Positions 8,003-17,080 of a DNA stretch of 64,000 bases are shown here, one piece after another. The notes beneath the pieces were generated by a model that saw nothing but the letters and a program-made list of their open reading frames with translations, was not told where the DNA came from and searched no databases. The stretch comes from an uncultured Lachnospiraceae bacterium. GTDB lineage: Bacteria; Bacillota; Clostridia; Lachnospirales; Lachnospiraceae. Both the position numbers and the translations under genes were made by a program. The stretch's first letter is position 1, and the number at the start of each line of letters is the position of its first letter. The stretch lies in NCBI GenBank assembly GCA_902798585.1, contig CADBXF010000015.1:32382-96381 (forward strand), written 5' to 3'.

Positions 8003-8910
8003 GCGGAAATATCGGCGCCGAACAGGCGGCGCTTGCGGCGGAAATCACGGAGCGAATCCGGAGGTTTGTTCCGTCGACGGACGATTATCAGAAGTTGTTG
8101 ACAGAGGCGATGGAATACAGTGTGTTTAACGGCGGCAAGCGCATCCGGCCGATGCTTTTGCTGCTCACATTCCGGGCTCTCGGCGGGTCCGGGGCGGAGG
8201 AGACTCCGCTTGTCGATCCGTTCCTTGCGGCGATTGAAATGATTCATTGCTACTCGCTTGTGCATGACGATCTGCCGGCGATGGACAATGACAATTACCG
8301 CCGCGGCAAGCTTACGACACATGCAAAATACGGCCACGCCATGGGAATTCTCGCGGGCGACGGCCTTCTGAATGCGGCTTTTGAGGCGGCGTTGTCCGCC
8401 GAGGAGCCGGATTGCAGCGGACGGCGAACAGTCAAGGCGCTTCGCATACTTGCAGCGAAGGCGGGAGCCTACGGGATGGTCGGCGGACAGGCGGTCGACG
8501 TCGAGATGACGGGGAAGCCGATGAGCGAGGGCGAGCTGGCGTTTGTGTATCGCCTTAAGACCGGCGCTCTGCTGGAGGCCGCGATGCAGGTCGGCGCCGT
8601 TTTGGCGGGCGCGTCCGACGAGGTTGTTGCGAAGGTCGGCGAGATTGCATCGCGCGTCGGAATGGCATTTCAGATTCAGGACGATATTCTCGATATTGCA
8701 AGCACCACGGAGGAGCTCGGCAAGCCCGTGGGAAGCGATGAGAAAAATCATAAGACAACCTATGTGACGATTCACGGGATGCGCGCTTCGAGAGAGGCGG
8801 AGGAGAGGCTTTCGACCGAGGCGCTTGCAATCCTTGCGGGTCTGCCCTGCGGCGCTGCGGGGGAGCCTTTGGCACGGCTGATCAGCTCGCTCGTCGGAAG
8901 AACGGTTTGA
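7999..8910 (+). CDS. ispA: Polyprenyl (farnesyl/geranylgeranyl) diphosphate synthase
   Basis: This is a 303-residue cytoplasmic prenyl chain elongase that condenses isopentenyl diphosphate with allylic diphosphates. The first aspartate-rich motif is HDDLPAMD (D90, D91, D96) and the second is QDDILD (D228, D229, D232). GGKRIRPML supplies the diphosphate-binding Lys/Arg. The product length (C15 or C20) cannot be read with confidence, but the context beside dxs and the length fit IspA of the xseAB-ispA-dxs run. The start at 7999 overlaps the xseB stop as ATGA; an upstream in-frame start at 7933 lies inside xseB and is not family-like. Confidence 0.94.
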   Translation: MSGNIGAEQAALAAEITERIRRFVPSTDDYQKLLTEAMEYSVFNGGKRIRPMLLLLTFRALGGSGAEETPLVDPFLAAIEMIHCYSLVHDDLPAMDNDNYRRGKLTTHAKYGHAMGILAGDGLLNAAFEAALSAEEPDCSGRRTVKALRILAAKAGAYGMVGGQAVDVEMTGKPMSEGELAFVYRLKTGALLEAAMQVGAVLAGASDEVVAKVGEIASRVGMAFQIQDDILDIASTTEELGKPVGSDEKNHKTTYVTIHGMRASREAEERLSTEALAILAGLPCGAAGEPLARLISSLVGRTV

Positions 8911-8926
8911 GAAGGGGATTCGCGCG

Positions 8927-10783
8927 ATGACGGAAGTTTTATCGAAAATCAATGCGCCGAACGATGTGAAGGCCGTTCCGGAGGACAGACTGCCCCGCCT
9001 TGCGGCGGAGATTCGCAAGGAGATTCTGACGACGGTCAGCCGCAACGGCGGTCACCTTGCCTCCAATCTGGGCGCGGTGGAGCTTACGATTGCACTGCAT
9101 CGTTTTTTGACATTTCCCGAGGATAAGTTGGTTTGGGATGTCGGGCATCAATGCTATGCCCACAAGCTTCTGACCGGCCGCCGGGAACAGTTTGCGACGC
9201 TCCGCAGGAAGGACGGACTGAGCGGTTTTCCGAAGGTTTCGGAGAGCGTTTGCGACAGCTTCGATACCGGACACAGTTCCACATCGCTCTCGGTCGCTGC
9301 GGGACTCGCGAAGGCGCGGGATCTGCAGGGCGGCAGCGAGAAGATTGTCGCGGTGATCGGCGACGGTTCGCTCTCCGGCGGTATGGCGTACGAGGCGCTT
9401 AACAACATCGGGCGGTTTCACACGAATGTAATTGTGATTCTGAACGACAATGAGATGTCCATCTCCCGGAATGTCGGCGGGCTTGCCAATTATCTCGGGC
9501 ACCTTCGGATGTCTCAGCGCTATCTGAATCTAAAGGACAATGTGGAGCGGAAACTCGCCAAGACCAACATCGGCGAGGTGCTCGCAAAGGGAATCCGCAA
9601 GACCAAGGATTCCATTCGACAGATTATGATTCCCGGGGACTTCTTCGAGGAACTCGGGCTGACTTATTTCGGGCCGGTGGACGGCCACAGCATCGCGGAC
9701 ATCACGATGGCTCTGCAGGCCGCGTCGAAGGTTCGCGGCGGTGTTTTGATTCATGTCACGACGAAGAAGGGCAAGGGCTATTCCTTCGCGGAGGAATCGC
9801 CGAGCAGATTCCACGGGATTGCGCCGTTCCGGCTGGTGACCGGCCAGGTGCGCCGTCCTTCGGAGGAATCGTCCTACACCGAAGTGTTCGGGCAGACCTG
9901 CGTCGAGCTCGGCGATGAGAGGGAAAATGTCGTTTTTGTGACGGCGGCGATGGCCGGAGGAACGGGTCTCTCGGAAGTCTCCCGCAAGTATCCCGGCAGA
10001 TTTTTCGATGTGGGAATCGCCGAGGAGCACGCAGTGACCTTTGCCGCGGGAATGGCTGCAGGCGGAATGGTGCCGGTTGTGGCGATCTATTCGACATTTC
10101 TGCAGCGGGCTTACGATCAATTGCTGGAGGATGTATGTCTGAACCGCCAGCATGTGATATTGGCGATCGACCGCGCCGGGCTGGTGGCCGACGACGGGGA
10201 GACGCATCAGGGAGTCTACGATATCGGATTTCTGTCGCAGATGCCCGGAATGACCGTGATGGCTCCGGCTAACGGAGTTGAGCTGTCGCAGATGCTGCGG
10301 GCTGCGGTCGATTGGGACGGACCGGCGGCAATCCGGTATCCCAAGGGCACGCAGGACTGCTCTTTGATGACCTGTGCTCCGATACGGCTCGGGCGCTGCT
10401 CGGAACTGACAAGAGGTTCCCGCGTCGCCGTAAGCTTCCTCGGACCGTATGAGAGCACGGCCCGGAAGGTAGCGGAAGCGCTTGCGGCGGACGGAATTAC
10501 GCCGACGATTGCAAATGCGCGCTTTGCGGTGCCGTTCGATGCGGAGTGGATTCGAGGTCTGGCGGAAAATCATGAGCTTCTGGTGACGATTGAGGAAGGG
10601 TGTGCGTCCGGCGGATACGGGGAGGCGGTTGCCTCATGGTGTCAGCGGGAAGGCATTCCGCTTCGCGTCCTCGTGATTGCAGCGCCGAAGGAATTTTTCG
10701 CGCATGCGTCGCGGGATGAGCTTCTGGAATATTGCGGCCTGACGGCGGAGGCAATTGTAAAACGGATTCGGGGGCTTTTGTGA
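8927..10783 (+). CDS. dxs: 1-deoxy-D-xylulose-5-phosphate synthase
   Basis: Dxs makes 1-deoxyxylulose 5-phosphate from pyruvate and glyceraldehyde 3-phosphate using thiamine diphosphate. This is the first step of the MEP isoprenoid pathway, whose last step is encoded by ispH at the far end of this window. The 618-residue protein has the thiamine-binding GDGSLSGGMAYEALNN, DNEMSI, FGPVDGH, the central catalytic AEEHAVTFAAGMA and a C-terminal transketolase domain with YPKG. Length is normal for the family. The ATG at 8927 follows GAAGGGG. Its TGA overlaps the GTG start of tlyA. Confidence 0.97.
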   Translation: MTEVLSKINAPNDVKAVPEDRLPRLAAEIRKEILTTVSRNGGHLASNLGAVELTIALHRFLTFPEDKLVWDVGHQCYAHKLLTGRREQFATLRRKDGLSGFPKVSESVCDSFDTGHSSTSLSVAAGLAKARDLQGGSEKIVAVIGDGSLSGGMAYEALNNIGRFHTNVIVILNDNEMSISRNVGGLANYLGHLRMSQRYLNLKDNVERKLAKTNIGEVLAKGIRKTKDSIRQIMIPGDFFEELGLTYFGPVDGHSIADITMALQAASKVRGGVLIHVTTKKGKGYSFAEESPSRFHGIAPFRLVTGQVRRPSEESSYTEVFGQTCVELGDERENVVFVTAAMAGGTGLSEVSRKYPGRFFDVGIAEEHAVTFAAGMAAGGMVPVVAIYSTFLQRAYDQLLEDVCLNRQHVILAIDRAGLVADDGETHQGVYDIGFLSQMPGMTVMAPANGVELSQMLRAAVDWDGPAAIRYPKGTQDCSLMTCAPIRLGRCSELTRGSRVAVSFLGPYESTARKVAEALAADGITPTIANARFAVPFDAEWIRGLAENHELLVTIEEGCASGGYGEAVASWCQREGIPLRVLVIAAPKEFFAHASRDELLEYCGLTAEAIVKRIRGLL

Positions 10784-11595
10784 AAACTCGATTGGATGTT
10801 TGCATGGTGAACCGGGCGCTGACGGCATCCCGAGAGAAGGCGAGGGCGAGAATCCTCGCGGGGGAAGTCGAGGTGAACGGCGTTACGGTGACAAAGCCGG
10901 GGACGATGATCGACGACTCGGCGGAGATTGTGCTGCACGGCGAGGGCAATCTTTTCGTGGGAAGGGGCGGCCTGAAGCTTGAGAAGCTGCTCGCGGAGCA
11001 CAAGCCGTCGCTTGCGGGGCTCACCTGCCTCGATGTCGGCGCTTCCACGGGAGGCTTTACCGATGCGATGCTTTCGCGCGGGGCATCGAAGGTATACGCC
11101 GTGGATGTGGGCACCGGACAGCTGGCGGAATCGCTTCGACGGGACCCGCGGGTCGTCTCGATGGAGAAGACCGACATACGCACGGTGACGCGGGAAATGC
11201 TCGGCGGCTGTGTGGATTTTGCGGGGATTGATGTCTCGTTTATCTCGCTTACGAAGATTCTCGGTCCGGTTGCGGCGCTGCTTGCGCCGGGGGCGGAGGT
11301 CGGGTGTCTGATTAAACCGCAGTTTGAAGCGGGAAGAGAGCATGTCGGCAAGCACGGAATCGTGAAGAGCGCCGATGTGCATACGGAGGTTCTTACACGG
11401 GTTGCGGCCTGTGCCGGCGCCGTCGGACTGGCGGTGCGGGAACTGACCTGGTCGCCGGTTCGCGGCGGCAGCGGAAACATCGAATATCTGATGTTTGCAG
11501 CGTATACACCGGAGGAGGCGCTCCCGGAAACTTCGTTCAGGGAGCAGGCGGAAAGGACGGTAAATGAAGCATTTCGGTATTATTGCCAACCGTGA
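10780..11595 (+). CDS. tlyA: TlyA family rRNA (cytidine-2'-O)-methyltransferase
   Basis: TlyA uses S-adenosylmethionine to 2'-O-methylate cytidines of ribosomal RNA; it is also annotated as hemolysin A. The 271-residue protein has an N-terminal S4 RNA-binding domain (residues 1-65, with SREKARARILAGEVEVNG) and a FtsJ-like methyltransferase domain with CLDVGASTGGFTD from residue 83. The start is taken as GTG at 10780, overlapping the dxs stop as GTGA, because it gives the usual N-terminus VKTRLDV. An in-frame start 48 bases upstream lies wholly inside dxs. The last 32 bases overlap nadK. Confidence 0.93.
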   Translation: MKTRLDVCMVNRALTASREKARARILAGEVEVNGVTVTKPGTMIDDSAEIVLHGEGNLFVGRGGLKLEKLLAEHKPSLAGLTCLDVGASTGGFTDAMLSRGASKVYAVDVGTGQLAESLRRDPRVVSMEKTDIRTVTREMLGGCVDFAGIDVSFISLTKILGPVAALLAPGAEVGCLIKPQFEAGREHVGKHGIVKSADVHTEVLTRVAACAGAVGLAVRELTWSPVRGGSGNIEYLMFAAYTPEEALPETSFREQAERTVNEAFRYYCQP

Positions 11596-12400
11596 GAAAG
11601 ACCCGGAAGGGCGTTTCGTCCGGGAGCTGGCACAGTATCTGACAAAGCGGGGATGCACGGCGCACTGCCTGGAGCCGATGGTCCCGGGGGAGGATGCCGC
11701 AGCGCGTTTTGCGGATTTGCCGAAGGAGACGGAATGCGTCGTGGTGCTCGGCGGTGACGGAACCTTTCTTCATGCCGCCAAGGCGCTTCTTGCAGGCAAT
11801 GCCGCAATCCTCGGAATCAATTTGGGGACACTGGGATTCCTCACGGCCGCGGAATATGCCAAGGCCGAGGAGGCCTTGAACTGTGTGATTGACGATGAGT
11901 ACGGCGCCATCGGTATGCGTGCGCTCACGCTTGAGATGGGCGGGACGACATACCCGGCGGCGGCGCTCAATGAGATTGTTGTATCCCGAAACGGCTTTTC
12001 CAGACTCATCCACCTGCAGGTTGCCGTCAACGGGGAGATCGTTTCGGATTATTTAAGCGACGGTGTCATCATCTCGACACCGACCGGATCGACGGGGTAC
12101 AGTATGAGCGCGGGCGGACCGATTGTGCAGCCGTACGCGAAGATTCTGCTGATTACACCCATTTGCCCTCATACGATGCAGGCAAGACCGCTTGCCGTGT
12201 CGGACGAGGACAGCATTGAAGTGCGCGTACTTCGGGGATCCCGCTCAATTCCCGAGGAAGCGGTGGTTTCCGCCGACGGAGATGAGATCGGCAAGCTGAA
12301 TGTGGGGGACCGGATTAAAATTCATCTCGGACGCGCCGAGGTGGCCGTATTGAGCGTAGGAAGTGTTACTTTTTGGGAGCGCGTAAAAAGCAAGTTATAG
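11564..12400 (+). CDS. nadK: NAD kinase
   Basis: NadK phosphorylates NAD+ to NADP+ in the cytoplasm. The 278-residue protein shows GGDGTFLHAAK (residues 63-73), the family aspartate motif, and DGVIISTPTGSTGYSMSAGGP, which binds NAD. The start at 11564 lies 32 bases inside tlyA, preceded by GGAAAGGACGG. This is an unusually long overlap, and it implies coupling. Placement between tlyA and argR is the standard Firmicutes order. Confidence 0.96.
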   Translation: MKHFGIIANREKDPEGRFVRELAQYLTKRGCTAHCLEPMVPGEDAAARFADLPKETECVVVLGGDGTFLHAAKALLAGNAAILGINLGTLGFLTAAEYAKAEEALNCVIDDEYGAIGMRALTLEMGGTTYPAAALNEIVVSRNGFSRLIHLQVAVNGEIVSDYLSDGVIISTPTGSTGYSMSAGGPIVQPYAKILLITPICPHTMQARPLAVSDEDSIEVRVLRGSRSIPEEAVVSADGDEIGKLNVGDRIKIHLGRAEVAVLSVGSVTFWERVKSKL

Positions 12401-12425
12401 CACATTGTGCGGAAAGGAACGGAAA

Positions 12426-12953
12426 ATGAAAAACAATCGACACAAACTGATCCTCGAGCTGGTAACGCAGAGAAACATCGAGACACAGGAAGAGCTCGCA
12501 CAGCTTTTGAAAGAGCAGGGACTGAAGGTGACGCAGGCTACCGTGTCCCGCGATATTCGCGAGTTGAATCTGACGAAGGTGAGCGCGGAGAACGGAAAGC
12601 AGAAGTACATCGTGCTCGACAACGGCGTGAGCACTGCGGGCCGGATGAACCGGTATGCGAGACTCTTAAACGACGCCATTTTGAGTGCGGATACCGCGAA
12701 AAATCTCCTGATTCTTCGCACGAGCCCCGGACTCGCATCGGCAGTCGGCGCTGCGGTGGATGCGCTCGGACTGACGGCGGCGGTCGGAAGTCTGGCCGGC
12801 GACGACACGGTATTTTGCGCATTTAAGGAGGACGAGGACGCGGTTACGGCGCTGCAGGAGCTGCAGCAGAAGATTTCGACCGGCCTCGAAGTGAAGAAGA
12901 CGAGACGCCGCCGCTCTGCAGCGGGCACGGCGGACATCGAGCCGGCGGAATAA
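12426..12953 (+). CDS. argR: Arginine repressor ArgR
   Basis: ArgR is the arginine-sensing transcription factor that represses arginine biosynthesis genes and may activate catabolism. The 175-residue protein has an N-terminal winged helix (residues 1-75, with QATVSRDIRELNLTKV) and a C-terminal oligomerisation and arginine-binding domain with TSPGLASAVGAAVD and the binding motif GDDT. It is about 25 residues longer than usual owing to a basic then acidic tail starting KKTRRRRS, which is atypical. The ATG at 12426 follows AAGGAACGG. It sits 25 bp after nadK; the regulator is often in this position without regulating its neighbours. Confidence 0.94.
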   Translation: MKNNRHKLILELVTQRNIETQEELAQLLKEQGLKVTQATVSRDIRELNLTKVSAENGKQKYIVLDNGVSTAGRMNRYARLLNDAILSADTAKNLLILRTSPGLASAVGAAVDALGLTAAVGSLAGDDTVFCAFKEDEDAVTALQELQQKISTGLEVKKTRRRRSAAGTADIEPAE

Positions 12954-13112
12954 TTCCGGCGGTTTGCGGAGCCCGCGGACGAGCGAAAAGCCGCTTCGGG
13001 ACTCCCGGAGGATGAGTCATTCGGCGCAAAAGAGCGCCGTTACGGACAGACGCAGGATGCCGGAATGCATTTTGCGTGAAATAAAGACAAGACAGGAGAG
13101 TAAGAAACAACT

Positions 13113-13847
13113 ATGTCAGGACATTCCAAATTTGCCAACATCAAGCACAAGAAGGAGAAGAACGATGCTGCAAAGGGCAAAATCTTCACGCGCCTCGGCC
13201 GTGAGATTGCCGTAGCTGTCAAGGAGGGCGGCCCGGACATCAACAACAACTCCAAACTCAAAGATATCGTGGCGAAGGCGAAATCCAACAACATGCCCAA
13301 CGACACGATTGAGCGAAGCATCAAGAAGGCGGCGGGCGATGCCAACTCCGTCAACTATGAGTTCGTTTCGTACGAGGGCTACGGTCCGAAGGGAACCGCT
13401 ATCATCGTCGATGCGCTCACGGACAACAAGAACCGTACGGCGGCAAATGTGCGCGCCGCGTTCACGAAGGGACAGGGCAGCGTCGGACCGATGGGCTGCG
13501 TGTCGTATATGTTTGACGAGAAGGGTCAGATTATCATCGACAAGGAAGAATTCGATATGGATCCGGACGAGCTGATGATGCTTGCGCTCGACGCGGGAGC
13601 GGAGGATTTCGCGGACGAGGAGGATTCCTACGAAGTCATCACGGCGCCGGAGGATTTTTCGGCGGTTCGCGAAGCTCTCGAGGCGGCCGGCGTTCCGATG
13701 CTCGAGGCGGAGGTTACGAAGATTCCGCAGACCTATGTCGACCTCACGGATGAGACCGATATCAAGCTGATCACCCGCATCATCGACCTTTTAGAGGAGG
13801 ACGATGACGTGCAGGAGGTATATACCAACTGGAGTGACCAGGAGTAA
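13113..13847 (+). CDS. YebC/PmpR family protein
   Basis: This is a 244-residue member of the YebC/PmpR family, known as putative transcriptional regulators, some of which have recently been linked to translation of proline stretches. The opening [18 protein letters not shown] is diagnostic, followed by [17 protein letters not shown] and an acidic middle domain with FDEKGQI. The ATG at 13113 follows CAGGAGAG. It is preceded by a 159-bp gap holding a short GGCGC hairpin (13023-13038) but no clear terminator. A 112-bp gap separates it from recN. Confidence 0.93.
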   Translation: MSGHSKFANIKHKKEKNDAAKGKIFTRLGREIAVAVKEGGPDINNNSKLKDIVAKAKSNNMPNDTIERSIKKAAGDANSVNYEFVSYEGYGPKGTAIIVDALTDNKNRTAANVRAAFTKGQGSVGPMGCVSYMFDEKGQIIIDKEEFDMDPDELMMLALDAGAEDFADEEDSYEVITAPEDFSAVREALEAAGVPMLEAEVTKIPQTYVDLTDETDIKLITRIIDLLEEDDDVQEVYTNWSDQE

Positions 13848-13879
13848 TCACAACAGGAAGTCTGAAAATGACCGGATCA

Positions 13880-13903
13880 TTGCAGAACCTGAGCGTTCTG
13901 CAA
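13880..13903. promoter_or_regulatory. Inverted repeat upstream of recN
   Basis: TTGCAGAAC (13880-13888) and GTTCTGCAA (13895-13903) form a perfect nine-base inverted repeat around six bases. No T tract follows, so it is unlikely to be a terminator for yebC. It contains GAAC-N6-GTTC, which resembles a LexA (SOS) site but with two bases too many between half-sites. recN is SOS-controlled in many bacteria. Confidence 0.45.
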
Positions 13904-13959
13904 ATACATGGCTATGATAAGCATGGTATTATTCCCCCGGAGAAAGGGAAAGGATAAGT

Positions 13960-15648
13960 ATGCTGTCTGAATTACATGTCAAGAATTTTGCGATCCTCGA
14001 CGAGGTTTCGGTGGAGTTCGGCGCGGGACTGAATGTCCTCACGGGCGAAACCGGAGCCGGCAAATCGCTCCTCTTAGGGTCGGTCAACGCCGCATTGGGA
14101 GGGAAGGTTTCGAAGGATTTCCTCGGTTCCAACGGGGATTACGCGCTCGCGGAGCTGTTGTTTGACAATGATGAGTGCGTTCGGGATCTTCTCGAAAAAT
14201 ACGAGCTTCCGGTGTCGGACATGCTCGTGATCTCAAGGCGCATCACCGACACGGGGCGGAGTGTGAGCCGCATCAACGGCGAGACGGTCAATGCGGCAAT
14301 CGTGAAGGAGGTGGCTTCCCGTCTCTTCGACGTTCACGGTCAGCACGACCATCAGACGCTTCTGTATCCGGCAAAGCAGCTGGCACTTTTGGACCGCTAT
14401 GCGGGCGCGGAGGCGCTTGCGGCGGCCGCAGAGGTACGCGCCCTTGCGCGGGATTACCGGGCGGCGAAGAAGGAGCTTGCGGATGCGTCCGAGCACGGCG
14501 CGGCGAGAGCGAGAGAGCTTTCCATGGCGCAGTATGAGTACGATGAGATTATGGCCGCGAGACTGGCCGCGGGCGAGGATGATCTTTTGGAGGAGCGCTT
14601 TCGGGTTCTCTCGAACCGGGAGAAACTGACGGAAGCCTGTGCTGAGGCGGATTCGGTGCTCTCAACGGATGCGACATCCGTCACCACGGGCATCGGAAGG
14701 GCTCTTCGGAAGCTTTCCAAGGCATCCTCCCTGGATCCGAAACTCGAGGCAATCTATGCGGATCTTCAGCTTGCGGAGGAGCAGGTAGGCGACATTGCGG
14801 CGCGTCTTTCGGACTATCTCGGCGAGATCACAGGGACGGAGGACGAGCTTGCGAAAGTGGGAGAGCGGCTGGATGTCATCAACCGCCTGAAATCCAAGTA
14901 CGGACGGACGATCGAAGCGATCCTCGCGTACGCGGACGAGGCGGAGAAAACCATCGCGAAGCTCTCGGATTTTGAAGGGTATGTGTCTTCCCTGACGGCA
15001 AGGGTGAAGGAATCGGAACGCGCGCTGCGAGCGGCAGCGGCGAAGCTTACGAAGCAGCGCAAAGCGGCTGCGGAGGACCTCTCCGCGAAGGTGCGCGAGG
15101 CGCTTTCGGAGCTTAATTTCCTGAACTCCGAGTTTACGGTCGAGTTCAGTGAACTCGAGGAGCCGGGTGAGACCGGCGCCGAGGAGGCGGAGTTCATGAT
15201 CTCCGCGAACCCGGGTGAACCGCTTCGCCCGCTTGCAAAAATCGCGAGCGGCGGCGAATTATCCCGCGTGATGCTTGCCCTGAAGGCGGCGAGCGCAGGC
15301 AAGGACGAGATCGAGACTTTATTTTTCGATGAGATCGATGCGGGAATCAGCGGTCGCACCGCGCAGAAGGTTGCCGAGAAGCTCGCGGCGATCGCGCAGA
15401 CGAAACAGGTGATCTGCATCACGCATCTTCCGCAGATCGCGGCGATGGCAGATTGTCATTTTGAGATAACAAAACAGGCGGAGGACGGCAGGACGCGAAC
15501 ATCCCTGTGCAAGCTCTCGGAGGCTGAGGTCCCGAGGGAACTCGCAAGAATGCTCGGCGGCGCGGAGATCACGGACACCGTGATGACGAGCGCGCGGGAA
15601 ATGCGCGAGCTGGCGATGCGGAAGAAATCCGCCGGAGGTGAAACATGA
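13960..15648 (+). CDS. recN: DNA repair protein RecN
   Basis: RecN is an SMC-like ATPase of double-strand-break repair. The 562-residue protein has Walker A GETGAGKS at residues 29-36, a long charged coiled-coil middle region (about 150-370), and a C-terminal half with ASGGELSRVMLALK (ABC signature) and FDEIDAGISGRTAQKV (Walker B and D-loop). The length is normal. The ATG at 13960 follows AAAGGATA. The stop overlaps the next gene as ATGA. In many Clostridia spoIVB and spo0A follow recN, but here a lipoprotein gene does. The inverted repeat at 13880-13903 may regulate it. Confidence 0.97.
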   Translation: MLSELHVKNFAILDEVSVEFGAGLNVLTGETGAGKSLLLGSVNAALGGKVSKDFLGSNGDYALAELLFDNDECVRDLLEKYELPVSDMLVISRRITDTGRSVSRINGETVNAAIVKEVASRLFDVHGQHDHQTLLYPAKQLALLDRYAGAEALAAAAEVRALARDYRAAKKELADASEHGAARARELSMAQYEYDEIMAARLAAGEDDLLEERFRVLSNREKLTEACAEADSVLSTDATSVTTGIGRALRKLSKASSLDPKLEAIYADLQLAEEQVGDIAARLSDYLGEITGTEDELAKVGERLDVINRLKSKYGRTIEAILAYADEAEKTIAKLSDFEGYVSSLTARVKESERALRAAAAKLTKQRKAAAEDLSAKVREALSELNFLNSEFTVEFSELEEPGETGAEEAEFMISANPGEPLRPLAKIASGGELSRVMLALKAASAGKDEIETLFFDEIDAGISGRTAQKVAEKLAAIAQTKQVICITHLPQIAAMADCHFEITKQAEDGRTRTSLCKLSEAEVPRELARMLGGAEITDTVMTSAREMRELAMRKKSAGGET

Positions 15649-17048
15649 GACAATTGGTGAAGATCCGGATGTTTCTTGCCCTTATGCTTGCGGTTATGCT
15701 TTTGACCGTGGCTTGCGGCGGTGACACGGAGCAGAGAAAGGGATCGAAGAAAGATGACGACCCGGAGCCCACTCCCACGGAGGAGGTTCTGCCGGAGTTG
15801 ACGGCAACCCCCGAGATAACTCCGACGGAGGCTCCGACGCCTTCGCCCACGCCGACGCTGTCTCCGGCACCGACACCGATCGTGCTGCGGAGCATGGATG
15901 ATGTCGGCGCGTATCTGAAGTCGAAGCTCGATGAGGACGAAGCGAACGGAGAGGAGACCCGGTACTCTCTCGAAATCGGACGCACGGGTGAGACGCACTG
16001 GTCTTATGTGCAGTTCCTGAATTACGAGGGCTATATAAATGCGGCAATGCTTCAGTCGCTTGTCCCAGAGGAGCTGATCAACGATACGATTCCCGGATTT
16101 ATCGGGGCGACAACAATTGTCAATTCCGGTGCGCAAGGCCTGATGAGAGTCGGATTTGTCATTGACATTGATAAGTGGACGAAGCCGGGCGAGGATTTTC
16201 AGCCGGTCATCTACGGGCTGAACGAGTTTAACCAGAGACTTTACGCATACGACACGACGATCGAGGGCAACATGGCGTCGATCCTGACGACGACCTTCGG
16301 CTCGTATGTATTGATCGACAAGGTCGCGTATGACGCTGCGCTCAAGGCTGCCGCGGAGGTTGATCTTTCGCAGGATCCCGGCACGGACAGCAACAACGAC
16401 GGCATTAGCGATTACCTGACAAAATTGATGTGCGACGGCGTGATCCGCTCGGGTACCGGTGCAAAGATATTTAACGGTTATACATATGAGCAGGTTCAGG
16501 AGAACGACGATGTCGACGGAGACGGAGTAAAGAACGGCAAGAAGTACAGCTTCCGCGACAAGCTTCCGATCCCCAAGGAGGCGGTGGTGTTCGACGGCAG
16601 ATACTATGCGCGGTACGACACCGGCTACATCTGGGAGGATGTGGAGGCTCTGTGCGAGAGCTACGGAGGCCATCTTCTGACGATCACGAGCGCCGAGGAG
16701 CGCGATTTTGTGAAGGAGCTTCTTAAGGACGGCACGAAGTCCACATACTGGCTCGGCGCGACGGACATTGAGACGGAAGGAGACTTCCGCTGGGTTACCG
16801 GCGAAGAGTGGGACTTCACCGACTGGGCGCCTCTTGAGCCGAACAACGACGGCGCGGAAGACTATGTCGAGATCGAGACGTGGAGCGATTACCGCTGGAA
16901 CGACGGCGAGCGCGACGGCGATTACGGCATGTTCAGCAAGAGTAACCACGGCTTTGTCTGCGAATGGGAAAGCGACGCGGTAAATGTCGTCGGATACGTT
17001 TATATCAACGGAATTAAAGTCGGACGGGCGATGTTTGAATATGATTGA
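15645..17048 (+). CDS. Lipoprotein with calcium-type repeats and a C-type lectin-like domain
   Basis: This 467-residue protein begins with a signal peptide ending in a lipobox (LTVACGG), so Lgt (encoded at 33383) could lipidate the cysteine. A Pro/Thr-rich linker of PTPTP type follows (about residues 35-80). The central domain is unrecognised. Two Asp/Asn-rich loops, DSNNDGISD near 248 and DVDGDGVKNG near 289, look like thrombospondin type 3 or dockerin-like calcium sites. Residues about 320-455 form a C-type lectin-like domain with WEDVEALCESYGGHL, EPNN (398-401) and WND (418-420), the calcium/sugar-binding motifs. It starts as ATGA on the recN stop. Sugar binding outside the membrane is inferred. 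Confidence 0.85.
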   Translation: MRQLVKIRMFLALMLAVMLLTVACGGDTEQRKGSKKDDDPEPTPTEEVLPELTATPEITPTEAPTPSPTPTLSPAPTPIVLRSMDDVGAYLKSKLDEDEANGEETRYSLEIGRTGETHWSYVQFLNYEGYINAAMLQSLVPEELINDTIPGFIGATTIVNSGAQGLMRVGFVIDIDKWTKPGEDFQPVIYGLNEFNQRLYAYDTTIEGNMASILTTTFGSYVLIDKVAYDAALKAAAEVDLSQDPGTDSNNDGISDYLTKLMCDGVIRSGTGAKIFNGYTYEQVQENDDVDGDGVKNGKKYSFRDKLPIPKEAVVFDGRYYARYDTGYIWEDVEALCESYGGHLLTITSAEERDFVKELLKDGTKSTYWLGATDIETEGDFRWVTGEEWDFTDWAPLEPNNDGAEDYVEIETWSDYRWNDGERDGDYGMFSKSNHGFVCEWESDAVNVVGYVYINGIKVGRAMFEYD

Positions 17049-17080
17049 TTCTCCCGCACCGAGGGAAATACGAGGTTACT

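Noticed and set aside
5830..9045. A 1071-codon open frame on the minus strand opposite nusB, xseA, xseB and ispA
   Set aside because: It is antisense to well-recognised genes. Its sequence is Arg/His-rich with no family motif, as expected from GC-rich codon shadowing.
13022..13039. CGGCGC/GCGCCG hairpin upstream of yebC as a terminator
   Set aside because: The stem is short and no T tract follows, so it does not qualify as an intrinsic terminator.
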